A DNA stretch of 64,000 bases from an uncultured Sutterella sp. GTDB taxonomy: Bacteria; Pseudomonadota; Gammaproteobacteria; Burkholderiales; Burkholderiaceae_F. Position 1 is the first letter of the stretch. Every line of letters starts with the position of its first letter. Where the stretch lies: assembly GCA_900545335.1 (NCBI GenBank), contig UQYP01000005.1, forward strand, positions 1 to 64,000, written 5' to 3'. Shown in pieces: positions 44,324 to 53,307 of this stretch. Under the pieces are notes generated by a model. The model was not told where the DNA came from. It saw nothing but the letters and a program-made list of their open reading frames with translations, and searched no databases. Made by a program: the position numbers and the translations under genes.

Positions 44324-45306
44324 TGAAAACAGTTTTTAAAACAAATGATAAGCAGTCTGTCATGGGGTTTAACCATGACGGTCTGCAGGGCGGCTTTTAC
44401 TTAATGGGCAACCCCATTTTGGCGACTTTAAACGGTCCCTACCCGATCAGAGGCCTTTCTGAAAAAGATGCCGTTGAAAAAGTGAAGGCCATCACCGCTG
44501 ACTTTCTGGAGCATACCGGTAAAAAAGAAGGTCTTATTGCCTGGGTTTTTAAGCTCATTATCGATAACGAATGCCTGATCTACTCAGTCAATATCAATGC
44601 GGCAACAGGAGAGGCAAGCGTTACGCATCAGAATCTCAAAGACGTTTTGGACTCCTTTTTACCCAAACAGGTCAAAGGCGGCGAAGAGGTGGAAGGCTTT
44701 TTCATTAAAGAAGAAAACGAAAGAGTCTGGGCTTTTGAACCCATTGAGCATTTTCTTTTGTGCTTAATCCCGGATAGAGACCAGACTGCGATTAACGTCC
44801 GGGTTTATCAGGCTGACCCGGCTTTAGCTGACCTGATCGCGCATGATCAAAATGAAGTGCTTGAACGCTTTATGAATAAGGTGCTGCCGAAAATCACCGA
44901 CCGCTATCCTCAGCTCTCGCCCATGAACCAGGCCAAGCAAACCGATCCTGAAAAACTCTTTGAAGATCTGATGTCTTTACTTGAAAATCCGGATCTGCTA
45001 GTGCCCAAACATGAAGTGACGCTTGAATTAACCGGTCAGCCCGCTGTCACCATGAAGCTGTCACATCTTTTCGGCTTCAGAGCAATTAAAGAGGGCGAGA
45101 AAAAGAAGACCGAGCACCTCACGGTCTACTTTGACGGTCATCACTATTGGCTCTACACCGTCACACCCACGGAAAACGAAGCAGAGCCTGACTTAAAAAC
45201 ACTCGAAAGAATTACGCCTGAGCAAATCATTGATCTTGCCCGCCGTATGGTTTGGGGACAAACCCAGGCCGATGAGGTGCTTCAGACACAAAAATGGATT
45301 AATTAA
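44323..45306 (+). CDS. Uncharacterised cytosolic protein coupled to hslO
   Basis: Not recognised. 327 residues, acidic, with no signal peptide or membrane segment. The start ATG at 44323 shares its A with the hslO TGA. Composition suggests an alpha/beta protein; possible internal repeats are seen only loosely (VTHQNLKDVLDSFLP and VTLELTGQPAVTMKL). The coupling to hslO suggests a role with the chaperone or in oxidative stress, but that is inference from position only. Confidence 0.7.
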   Translation: MKTVFKTNDKQSVMGFNHDGLQGGFYLMGNPILATLNGPYPIRGLSEKDAVEKVKAITADFLEHTGKKEGLIAWVFKLIIDNECLIYSVNINAATGEASVTHQNLKDVLDSFLPKQVKGGEEVEGFFIKEENERVWAFEPIEHFLLCLIPDRDQTAINVRVYQADPALADLIAHDQNEVLERFMNKVLPKITDRYPQLSPMNQAKQTDPEKLFEDLMSLLENPDLLVPKHEVTLELTGQPAVTMKLSHLFGFRAIKEGEKKKTEHLTVYFDGHHYWLYTVTPTENEAEPDLKTLERITPEQIIDLARRMVWGQTQADEVLQTQKWIN

Positions 45307-45316
45307 AAAATGTTTT

Positions 45317-45352
45317 GGGCCGCTCTTTCAAAAGCGGCCCGCTTTCTTTTTA
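45317..45352 (+). terminator. Terminator after the hslO operon
   Basis: 8-bp stem GGGCCGCT / AGCGGCCC with an 8-nt loop, then GCTTTCTTTTT. It touches the stop of the converging M20 gene and may serve both. Confidence 0.85.
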
Positions 45353-46546
45353 GGCTTTCATTCGAGTAAGAGCCACAGAAGCCAAAACCGCCGCTCCCGT
45401 GGCAATGGCTTTATCGTTAAAGTTAAAGCGCTCATTGTGAACCGGTGCATTGTGCTCATCATCTTTCATGCCGAGCCGGAAAAGGCACCCCGGGCGTTCA
45501 AGAAGCATAAAGGAGAAATCCTCTCCGCCCATCGTTCCGGTTAAGCTGTGCACCTTATCTTCGCCCAACCCCTCTTTAGCTACGGCACGAGCCTCTTCTA
45601 CCCGCTCAGGTGTGTTGTACATCGCAGGATAAAGCCGCGTGTACTGAGCTTTGGCTGAAATGCCGTACATTTGAGCAACACCTTGAGCAATTTCTTTAAT
45701 GCGCCGCTCAATCAAATCACGTACTTCAGGTTGATAAGAGCGCGTTGTGCCGCGAATGAGCGCCTTTTGCGGCAAGACACTTGTACCATTGGGGTCGCCG
45801 GCCTGAGCACAGCCGATGGAAATCACTCCCGGCAGTTGCGGATTGATATTGCGGGCAACCACTGTCTGCAGCGCCATAATGGTTTCACCCATGGCAACCA
45901 CAACGTCCTTAGCCAATTGGGGGCGAGAACCGTGACCGCCCTTGCCTTCAAACTGAATTTCAAAAATATCGGCATTGGACGTTCCGTAGCCTGAAATGAA
46001 GCCTACGCTGCCCACTTCAAGCGAGGGCTCGGCATGCAAGGCATAGAATTCCTCAATCCCAAAGCGATCAACCAGACCGTCTTCAATCATGTGGCGGGCA
46101 CCGGCAAAACCTTCTTCGCCCGGTTGGAAAATAGCAACGAGCGTGCCCGCAAAATCCCTGTGCTGCATAAAGTAGTCCACTACAGCCAAAAGCGTGGCAA
46201 CGTGCCCGTCGTGGCCGCAGGCATGCATGTGTTTGGGCTTTTCACTTGAATAAGGAGCACCGGTATTTTCATTGAGAGGCAATGCATCGCTGTCGGCACG
46301 CAGCCCGATCGAGCGTCCCGGCTGATTCCCCTTAATGACACAGACGACGCCTGCCACCTCAGCTCCGCCCACACGGGTATGGATCTCTTCGCAGGCAAAA
46401 CTTTTTAAAGCTTCAACGATGGTTTTTTCCGTTTCCGGTAAATCCAGTCCGATTTCCGGACGGCGGTGAATGATATGACGAATCTGAGCCGCCTTTTTAG
46501 CACTCTCGGCAAAGGCCTCAGGCTTAATGATGATGCGCTCGGTCAT
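45350..46546 (-). CDS. M20D amidohydrolase (hippurate hydrolase-like)
   Basis: 398 residues. Zinc/catalytic motifs: RADSDALPLNE, MHACGHDGHVATLL, FQPGEEGFAGARHM, ALHAEPSLEVG and GGEDFSFML. The lid/dimer domain is in the middle (FEGKGGHGSRP). Family members cleave N-acyl amino acids, hippurate or indole-acetyl conjugates; the substrate here cannot be told. Second M20 amidohydrolase in this window in addition to the AbgA-like one. Transcribed alone. Confidence 0.88.
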   Translation of the reverse strand: MTERIIIKPEAFAESAKKAAQIRHIIHRRPEIGLDLPETEKTIVEALKSFACEEIHTRVGGAEVAGVVCVIKGNQPGRSIGLRADSDALPLNENTGAPYSSEKPKHMHACGHDGHVATLLAVVDYFMQHRDFAGTLVAIFQPGEEGFAGARHMIEDGLVDRFGIEEFYALHAEPSLEVGSVGFISGYGTSNADIFEIQFEGKGGHGSRPQLAKDVVVAMGETIMALQTVVARNINPQLPGVISIGCAQAGDPNGTSVLPQKALIRGTTRSYQPEVRDLIERRIKEIAQGVAQMYGISAKAQYTRLYPAMYNTPERVEEARAVAKEGLGEDKVHSLTGTMGGEDFSFMLLERPGCLFRLGMKDDEHNAPVHNERFNFNDKAIATGAAVLASVALTRMKA

Positions 46547-46638
46547 AACGAATCCTTTTTAAAAGAAGTCTTTCGTTAGTTATAGCCGATTGCGGCCAAA
46601 GAGTAAGAAAAAATTTAGGCAAAGATAATGACTTTGCC

Positions 46639-47019
46639 TTATTGGACGGATTCTGGCGCCGGAGGAGTGACAGGAGCCGGACGATACAGGGGGTCGTTCA
46701 GAATATCGGCCGGAAGCGCATTGCCCGGCAACACTTTCTGTGGTCTTTGGATACGGAAAAGGACTTCACCGGGGCGGACCATGTTGAGGTCGTAGCGGGC
46801 TCGCTCCTCAATGGCATCGGCCCCGATTTGCAATGAACGGACTTCGGCCGCCAGGCGCTGGTTTTCTTCAAAAGTGAGCGCATTTTGCTCTTTGATGTCT
46901 GCGAGCTCCTCGCTTAAGCTCACTACACGAATGTAGCCGCCCTGACCGCCGATCAAAGGCCAAAGCATGAGCAGCAATAAAATCAGCAATACTTTGATGA
47001 TTCTATCGGCTGTGATCAT
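46639..47019 (-). CDS. ftsB: Cell division protein FtsB
   Basis: Divisome protein of the FtsQLB complex. 126 residues: one N-terminal membrane helix (VLLILLLLMLWPLI, residues 10-23), then a coiled coil (SLSEELADIKEQNALTFEENQRLAAEV) and the ERARYDLNMVRPGE motif of FtsB. A proline-rich C-terminal tail (YRPAPVTPPAP) is added. It follows eno by 27 bp in the same direction, the common eno-ftsB order of proteobacteria. Confidence 0.92.
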   Translation of the reverse strand: MITADRIIKVLLILLLLMLWPLIGGQGGYIRVVSLSEELADIKEQNALTFEENQRLAAEVRSLQIGADAIEERARYDLNMVRPGEVLFRIQRPQKVLPGNALPADILNDPLYRPAPVTPPAPESVQ

Positions 47020-47046
47020 TTTGCTTTGGCCTTACCCTTCCTCAAA

Positions 47047-48339
47047 TTAGAAGGACCATTCCTTAATGCAATAGAAGGCGTCGCGGCCCGGATAAACGGC
47101 TTGGTCGTCCAATTCTTCTTCGATACGAAGCAGTTGGTTGTACTTAGCCATACGGTCGCTGCGGCTCATGGAACCGGTCTTGATTTGGCCGGCATTGACG
47201 CCGACGGCCAAGTCAGCAATGAAGCTGTCTTCGGTTTCGCCCGAGCGGTGAGAAACCACAACGGAGTAGCCGGCGCGCTTAGCCATTTCGATAGCAGCAA
47301 GCGTTTCCGTGAGAGAACCGATTTGGTTCACTTTAATCAAAATGGAGTTGGCGACACCCTTTTGGATGCCTTCGGCCAAAATCTTGGGATTCGTGACAAA
47401 GAGGTCATCGCCCACCAACTGAACGCGGCGGCCCAAGGCGTCGGTGAGTTTCTTCCAACCTTCCCAATCGACTTCAGCCATACCGTCTTCGATGGAGATG
47501 ATCGGGTACTTGGCAACCCAGCCTTCAAGCACTTTAATCCATTCGTCAGCCGTATAGGTCTTGCCCTGCCCCTTTTGAACGTACTTGCCGTCTTCGTAGA
47601 ATTCGCTGGCGGCGCAGTCCAAACCGATTGCGATATCCTTACCCGGCTCGTAGCCGGCGGCCTTGATGGCTTCAATGATGAGTTCGATGGCTTCTTCGTG
47701 GCTGTCGATATTGGGAGCAAAACCGCCTTCGTCACCCACTGCCGTGCTCATGCCGCGGCCGTTGATGATCTTCTTTAAGGCGTGGAAGGTTTCGGCGCCA
47801 TAGCGCAGAGCCTCGTGGAAACTCGGAGCGCCGAGCGGAATGATCATGAATTCCTGCAAATCAAGATTGTTGTTGGCGTGAGCGCCGCCGTTAATCACAT
47901 TCATCATCGGAACCGGCATCTGTACGGCACCCATGCCGCCCAAGTAACGATAAAGAGGCAGGCCGCTGTAGTTGGCAGCAGCGCGGGCGCAGGCCATGGA
48001 AACACCTAAAATGGCGTTAGCACCGAAGTTGCTCTTATTTTCCGTACCGTCGTCTTCAATCATCTGATTGTCGATTGAAGCCTGCTGCGTCACATCAAAA
48101 CCGATCAAAGCCGGTTGAATCTTGGCATGGATGTTTTCCACTGCCTTCATAACACCCTTGCCGCCGTAACGGGCATCTTTGTCGCGCAGCTCAAGCGCTT
48201 CACGGATACCGGTAGAGGCGCCGGAGGGCACCGCTGCACGGCCCATCACGCCGCTGTCAAGATAGACGTCGCATTCCACCGTGGGGTTACCGCGGCTATC
48301 TAAAATTTCACGAGCGACGATGGCATTGATCGTAGACAT
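47047..48339 (-). CDS. eno: Enolase
   Basis: Glycolytic enzyme interconverting 2-phosphoglycerate and phosphoenolpyruvate; also a degradosome partner in enterics. 430 residues with AREILDSRGNPTVECDV, NVINGGAHANNNLDLQEFMI, SIEDGMAEVDWEGW, the catalytic LIKVNQIGSLTET and VVSHRSGETED. The 27 bp to ftsB imply one operon. No distinct signal was found in 48340-48477 upstream. Confidence 0.96.
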   Translation of the reverse strand: MSTINAIVAREILDSRGNPTVECDVYLDSGVMGRAAVPSGASTGIREALELRDKDARYGGKGVMKAVENIHAKIQPALIGFDVTQQASIDNQMIEDDGTENKSNFGANAILGVSMACARAAANYSGLPLYRYLGGMGAVQMPVPMMNVINGGAHANNNLDLQEFMIIPLGAPSFHEALRYGAETFHALKKIINGRGMSTAVGDEGGFAPNIDSHEEAIELIIEAIKAAGYEPGKDIAIGLDCAASEFYEDGKYVQKGQGKTYTADEWIKVLEGWVAKYPIISIEDGMAEVDWEGWKKLTDALGRRVQLVGDDLFVTNPKILAEGIQKGVANSILIKVNQIGSLTETLAAIEMAKRAGYSVVVSHRSGETEDSFIADLAVGVNAGQIKTGSMSRSDRMAKYNQLLRIEEELDDQAVYPGRDAFYCIKEWSF

Positions 48340-48477
48340 ATCGGAAGTTCCTCAAAAGAATGTTTAAACAGCCGCAGCCCTGCAGCCGTCTTCATACAAA
48401 AAATCGTTTCTCCGGCTCTCGCCGTTTCTGGTCGCTATTGTACCGAAGCGGCACAAGGGCCGCTTCGATTCAAGGCA

Positions 48478-49329
48478 TTAAAAAGAGTTTTCAAGCATCG
48501 GCAGACCTTTGACCACACGGTCAATGGCAACAAGACCGGTGAGCAGCTCGCGCATACGAGCCAACGGCACCATGTTGGGGCCATCGCTCTTAGCGCAATC
48601 GGGATCGGGATGCGTTTCCATAAATAGTCCCGAAACACCGACCGCAACTGCCGCTCTGGACAAAACCGGCACAAAAGCACGGTTGCCGCCGGAGCTTTTG
48701 CCGTTGCCGCCCGGCAACTGCACGGAGTGCGTGGCATCAAAGACAACCGGAGCACCCGTCTCACGCATGATAGCGAGGCTTCGCATATCGCTTACCAGGT
48801 TGCCGTAGCCAAACGAGGCACCGCGCTCGCAGCACATGAAATTATCTTCATTAACCCCCGCTTCACGGGCTGCTGCGCGCGCCTTTTCAATCACGTTGAT
48901 CATGTCGTGAGGAGCCAAAAACTGGCCCTTTTTGATATTCACCGGTTTTCCCGTACGGGCACAGGCACAGATAAAGTCCGTTTGGCGGCAAAGAAATGCC
49001 GGAGTCTGCAGCACATCAACATACTTGGCCACGAGCGGCACTTCAGCTTCCGTGTGCACATCGGTGACGACCGGCACGCCGACCGTTTCACGCACACGGG
49101 CCAAAATCTCCAGCCCCTTTTCAATGCCGGGGCCGCGGAAACTCGATACCGACGTGCGATTGGCTTTATCGTAACTCGCCTTAAAAATGTAGTGAATACC
49201 GAGATCATCACAGATTGCCTTCATTTCTTTGGCAATCTCCATCACCATTTCCTCACTTTCAATCACACAGGGACCGGCCATGAGAAAAAAAGGTTTATCC
49301 AATCCGACATCAAAACCGCATAACTTCAT
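48478..49329 (-). CDS. kdsA: KDO-8-phosphate synthase
   Basis: 3-deoxy-D-manno-octulosonate-8-phosphate synthase, LPS core synthesis from phosphoenolpyruvate and arabinose-5-phosphate. 283 residues: FFLMAGPCVIESEEM, FKASYDKANRTS, TDVHTE, QTPAFLCRQTDF, KKGQFLAPHDM, CERGASFGYGNLV, FDATHSVQLPG and METHPDPDCAKSDGPN. It stands upstream of eno, as in many proteobacteria, though the usual pyrG is not present before it. Confidence 0.96.
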   Translation of the reverse strand: MKLCGFDVGLDKPFFLMAGPCVIESEEMVMEIAKEMKAICDDLGIHYIFKASYDKANRTSVSSFRGPGIEKGLEILARVRETVGVPVVTDVHTEAEVPLVAKYVDVLQTPAFLCRQTDFICACARTGKPVNIKKGQFLAPHDMINVIEKARAAAREAGVNEDNFMCCERGASFGYGNLVSDMRSLAIMRETGAPVVFDATHSVQLPGGNGKSSGGNRAFVPVLSRAAVAVGVSGLFMETHPDPDCAKSDGPNMVPLARMRELLTGLVAIDRVVKGLPMLENSF

Positions 49330-49543
49330 TTAGTCAAACCTTCAAGCATTAGAAAAAGACGGCAAAAAAGAGAGGGGAAAAACAACCCTGCCCGTTTAAA
49401 TGAGGGCAAGCAGTCTTCTCGGTTAAAAATTTAATAGATAAAAGAATGTATTTATTTGAAAAATTATTCTTTTGGACCTCTTCATTTTTTCTGTTTTGAT
49501 TATACTGAGCGGCTGGAATTTTTCGGAGTGAAAGGAACGCAAA

Positions 49544-51028
49544 ATGAAGGCGATTGGTTTTGATAATCAAAAGTATCTTACGATGCAGTCCGAGCAGATT
49601 CGTCATCGAATCGCCCAATTCGGAGGCAAGCTTTATTTGGAGTTTGGCGGCAAGCTCTTTGATGACTTCCATGCCTCACGCGTTCTTCCGGGTTTTCAGC
49701 CTGACAGCAAAATCCGCATGCTGCAGCAGCTCAAAAACGATGTGGAAATCGTGATCACTATTAATGCTGCGGATATTGAATCGAGCAAAGTGCGCGGTGA
49801 CCTCGGTATCACCTACGACGAAGACGTCCTTCGTTTGATTGATGCCTTCCGTGAAATGGGACTTTATGTCGGAAGCGTCGTTTTAACGCAATACACCGGT
49901 CAGAAAGCCGCCCAAGCCTTCTTAAAACGCTTGGAAACTTTGGGCGTTCCTCATTATCGTCACTACCCGATTCCGGGCTACCCCTCTGACGTCGACTTTA
50001 TCGTAAGCGAAGAGGGCCTGGGACAAAACGAATACATTGAAACCACGCGTTCGCTCATCGTTGTGACGGCTCCCGGCCCCGGAAGCGGAAAGATGGCTAC
50101 GTGCTTGAGCCAGCTCTATCACGACTACAAGCGCGGCATCAAAGCCGGGTATGCCAAGTTTGAAACGTTCCCGATTTGGAATTTACCGTTGAAGCACCCG
50201 GTCAACCTCGCTTATGAAGCCGCCACGGCCGATTTAAACGATGTCAACATGATTGACCCCTTCCACTTGGAAGCCTACGGCAAGACGGCCGTGAACTACA
50301 ACCGCGACGTTGAAATTTTCCCGGTTTTGAATGCCATTTTTGAACGCATTCAAGGTGTCTCGCCCTACAAATCCCCGACGGACATGGGCGTGAATATGGC
50401 CGGCAATTGCATCATCGATGATGATGTGTGCCGCAAAGCCTCCCGCATGGAAATTCTGCGCCGCTACTATGCTGCCGGCGTCAAACACATGCGCGGCGCT
50501 TCTAACGATCAGGAAATCAATCACTTAAAGATTGTGATGAATCAGGCAGAAACGTCGCCCGATATCTGCCCTGCGGTGGCCGTGTCGCTTGCCAAGGCCG
50601 AACAGACCGGGGCACCGGCAGCCGCCATGATGCTACCTGACGGCCAAATCGTAACCGGCAAAACCTCGAGCACCTTGGGCTGCGCCTCTGCCATGCTTTT
50701 AAACGCGCTCAAACTTTTGGCCGGAATCGATCATGATGTAGATTTGATTTCTGCCCGTGTTTTAGAGCCGATTTGCCAGTTAAAGACTCAATACCTGCTG
50801 CACAAGAACCCGAGACTGCATATCGATGAGGTGCTCCTTGCCCTGACCATTTCTGCGCTTCGCAACGATGCGGCACAAAAAGCAAAAGAGCAGCTCTCCA
50901 AGCTTCGCGGCTCGGAAGTTCACTTCACGGTCATTATCAGTGAAGAAGATGAACGGGTGCTTCAGCGCTTGGGGATTAACGTGAGCTGCGAGCCCCGCTA
51001 CGAAACAACGAGGCTCTATCACAAATAG
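49544..51028 (+). CDS. DUF1846 domain-containing protein
   Basis: 494 residues spanning the whole DUF1846 family. Characteristic blocks: AIGFDNQKYLTMQSEQIRHRI, YLEFGGKLFDDFHASRVLPGF, VVTAPGPGSGKMATCLSQLYHD (a P-loop-like GPGSGK, about residues 180-188) and NMAGNCIIDDDVCRKAS. The P-loop-like motif suggests nucleotide binding, but the biochemical role is unknown to me. ATG with GGAGTGAAAGGAA upstream; a TATACT box is at 49501-49506. Transcribed alone, divergent from kdsA. Confidence 0.88.
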   Translation: MKAIGFDNQKYLTMQSEQIRHRIAQFGGKLYLEFGGKLFDDFHASRVLPGFQPDSKIRMLQQLKNDVEIVITINAADIESSKVRGDLGITYDEDVLRLIDAFREMGLYVGSVVLTQYTGQKAAQAFLKRLETLGVPHYRHYPIPGYPSDVDFIVSEEGLGQNEYIETTRSLIVVTAPGPGSGKMATCLSQLYHDYKRGIKAGYAKFETFPIWNLPLKHPVNLAYEAATADLNDVNMIDPFHLEAYGKTAVNYNRDVEIFPVLNAIFERIQGVSPYKSPTDMGVNMAGNCIIDDDVCRKASRMEILRRYYAAGVKHMRGASNDQEINHLKIVMNQAETSPDICPAVAVSLAKAEQTGAPAAAMMLPDGQIVTGKTSSTLGCASAMLLNALKLLAGIDHDVDLISARVLEPICQLKTQYLLHKNPRLHIDEVLLALTISALRNDAAQKAKEQLSKLRGSEVHFTVIISEEDERVLQRLGINVSCEPRYETTRLYHK

Positions 51029-51060
51029 TCTTTGATACCGTTTATTCAAACGGTTGCCGA

Positions 51061-51096
51061 TCCTCAGAAGCGAAAAACTTCTGAGGATTTTATTTT
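51061..51096 (+). terminator. Terminator after the DUF1846 gene
   Basis: 10-bp stem TCCTCAGAAG / CTTCTGAGGA, loop CGAAAAA, then TTTTATTTTT. It overlaps the last codons of the converging CDF gene. Confidence 0.92.
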
Positions 51097-52049
51097 TGGT
51101 GTTGCGTATTTTGCTCGCAAGTCACGCTTTCCCACTCGGGCTGCAAAGCCACGTGATCGATGTTAAAGCGTTCCTTAACATTTTTTCGGACGGCCTCAAG
51201 AATGAGAGGCCACGAGCGGTGAGAGTCAATCTGTAAGTGTGCGGAGATCGCTGAAAAGCCAGGGCTCATCACCCAGACGTGCAGATCGTGGACACTCACC
51301 ACACCGGGAATAGCTGAGATTGCGTCACCCACGTCTTCGTACTTCACCCCTTCAGGCACCGCATCGAGCATCACAGGAACGGTTTCTTTTAAAACACCCC
51401 AGGCTGCGTGAGCCACCAGTACACAAATGAGAAGCGAGAGAATCGGGTCAACTTCAACCGGTCCTCCGAAATAAATAACAGCACCGGAAATAATGGCTGC
51501 CACTGATCCCAAAAGGTCACCCAAAACGTGCACAAGGGCTGCACGCGTATTGACGTTTTTCTTATCTCTTGAGAGCGACAAAGCCACTCCGATATTGACA
51601 AACATACCTATCGTGGCAATGAGCATCACGCTGCCGCCCGAGACATCATGAGGATTCGTTAAGCGATCGACCGCTTCATAGCAAATCCAGCCCAACACAA
51701 TAAACATGACAAGGGCATTGATAAAGGCAGCGAGCACTTCAATGCGGGCGTGACCGAAAGAGTGATGGCTGTCAGCGCCCTCTCGGGCAAGCCAATTGGC
51801 TACCAGCGCAAAAAGAAGACTTGCGGCATCCGTTGCCATGTGTCCTGCGTCCCCGATCAAAGCCAGGGAGTTACTGAAGAGACCGCCGATTAATTCAACC
51901 GCTGAAAATCCTAAGGTGAGTAAAACCGCTACACCCAAAACGCTCGTTTTGACCTGACGGGTGGCGTGGTTATAGAGGCTGTCGCCCTGACCGTGGCTTG
52001 AAAAAGCCCTGTCTTTAGCTAAATCGTCCGTTTCTTTTTTTGCAAACAT
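51090..52049 (-). CDS. Cation diffusion facilitator (CDF) family transporter
   Basis: Zinc/divalent metal exporter of the inner membrane, 319 residues from ATG 52049. Six membrane segments; the metal site is in SLALIGDAGHMATDAASL (HxxxD of TM2) and LVHVLGDLLGSVA (TM5). The cytoplasmic C-terminal domain (YEDVGDAISAIPGVVSVHDLHVWVMSPGF) is the CDF-type ferredoxin-like dimer domain. A His-containing stretch (SHHSFGHARIE) follows TM2. It is of the ZitB/CzcD type; the metal is not proven. Confidence 0.9.
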   Translation of the reverse strand: MFAKKETDDLAKDRAFSSHGQGDSLYNHATRQVKTSVLGVAVLLTLGFSAVELIGGLFSNSLALIGDAGHMATDAASLLFALVANWLAREGADSHHSFGHARIEVLAAFINALVMFIVLGWICYEAVDRLTNPHDVSGGSVMLIATIGMFVNIGVALSLSRDKKNVNTRAALVHVLGDLLGSVAAIISGAVIYFGGPVEVDPILSLLICVLVAHAAWGVLKETVPVMLDAVPEGVKYEDVGDAISAIPGVVSVHDLHVWVMSPGFSAISAHLQIDSHRSWPLILEAVRKNVKERFNIDHVALQPEWESVTCEQNTQHQK

Positions 52050-52236
52050 CTTTCTTTCTCTTTGTTGAACGAACATTGCGGCGCAGTGTACTGCTTTTCA
52101 AAAGTTTTCAGATGACTGAAAATCACTCTCAAATCTTACAGCTCAAGCGCCTCACGTATAATGTTCTGCATTAAATAATAGCTTTAGACGATTTTCGGGA
52201 GTGCCCCAAGAAACACTGCCCGAATATTTTTGACTA

Positions 52237-53307
52237 ATGAATTCTGTTTATTTTCTGATCCCGGGTCTGAGACTGCCGCCTGAAGTACTGGGGCGCAGTG
52301 CACTTCAAGAAGCCCTTACCCCTTTACTTGCTCTCACCGAAGGTGCGGGCGACGTCATTTCCCAAGAACTTGTTCACGATAGTGTCCTTGACGGCGCAGC
52401 CCACCTTGTGTGGCTCTGGCAAGTGATTGCCAAACGCTCCGGCATGCCTGAAACAGCCGCCTTTGAATGGGAAGCTGACGGCGGTCCCGCTATGGGAGCT
52501 CAAACGTGGCGCCTTCACACGGTTCATAAAGACAATCTCAACGGTTCCGTGATTTTTCGCTCACCTGCCCAAGAACTGACAGGTGAAGAACGAGACAGCC
52601 TTCACGATGAAATTCTCGCCTGTGTAAGAAACTACGGCTTTCAGCTTCAGCAGTGGGCTGATCGCTGGTACCTCACCCGCAATCAGGACTGGCCCATCGT
52701 TGTGCGTCCGTGGTGCGCCCAAAAGTATCAGGCATTGTCTGATAATGATATTGAGGGTCCGGCCAGTGACGAATTTAAAGAGATGATGGCTGCACTTGAA
52801 GCCATACTTCAAAAAAGTTCAGTGAACGCTCTGCGCCTGCAAAAGGGCTTTGAATCCATTGACGGCTTTTGGCCTGACGGCGGCTCAAGACGCCACTTGC
52901 TTAAGCCCTCAACGCTCAGAGCCGTGATGGCCAATGATTCTTTCGTCTGGGGCTGGGCTCAAAATGCAGGGCTATTGAATTTCAGAACAACTGCTTTAAA
53001 GTCCGATTGGCCCGAAGCCCCTGAAGGCGACCTTCTGGCTGTCGTTGATGATTTATACGACTGCTATCGTCGGGGCAATTGGGATCTGTGGATAGAAAAA
53101 CTGCCTCAAACCATTCAAAAAATTGATAACCTTGCGCGTCTCGCTCACGCCCGCAGAGCCAATCGAATCGTTTTGGTTGCTAGCGGCACCCTAGACACAC
53201 ATACTACTGTCATTGAGCAAGGAACCGGAGCCAAAGGCTTTTTAGCCCGCTTTAAAAAGAAAAAAACATTGGATTGGAAGAATTTTTTAAGTGAGGCTGC
53301 CCGATGA
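52237..53307 (+). CDS. Conserved protein upstream of recJ (phosphoglycerate-mutase-like annotation in relatives)
   Basis: 356 residues, soluble, no signal peptide. VYFLIPGLRLPPEVLGRSAL at the start and AKRSGMPETAAFEWEADGGP, NYGFQLQQWADRWYLTRN, RRHLLKPSTLRAVMANDSFVWGWAQNAGL are blocks I associate with a betaproteobacterial gene placed right before recJ, sometimes called regulatory or phosphoglycerate-mutase-like without proof. It overlaps recJ by 4 bp (ATGA), so a role with RecJ is plausible. Confidence 0.6.
   Translation: MNSVYFLIPGLRLPPEVLGRSALQEALTPLLALTEGAGDVISQELVHDSVLDGAAHLVWLWQVIAKRSGMPETAAFEWEADGGPAMGAQTWRLHTVHKDNLNGSVIFRSPAQELTGEERDSLHDEILACVRNYGFQLQQWADRWYLTRNQDWPIVVRPWCAQKYQALSDNDIEGPASDEFKEMMAALEAILQKSSVNALRLQKGFESIDGFWPDGGSRRHLLKPSTLRAVMANDSFVWGWAQNAGLLNFRTTALKSDWPEAPEGDLLAVVDDLYDCYRRGNWDLWIEKLPQTIQKIDNLARLAHARRANRIVLVASGTLDTHTTVIEQGTGAKGFLARFKKKKTLDWKNFLSEAAR

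Noticed and set aside
47026..47778. Open frame antisense to eno
   Set aside because: Opposite a full-length enolase and without a ribosome site.
49349..49672. Short minus-strand frame between kdsA and the DUF1846 gene
   Set aside because: It overlaps the start of the DUF1846 gene antisense and has no family features; the region is better read as the divergent promoter.
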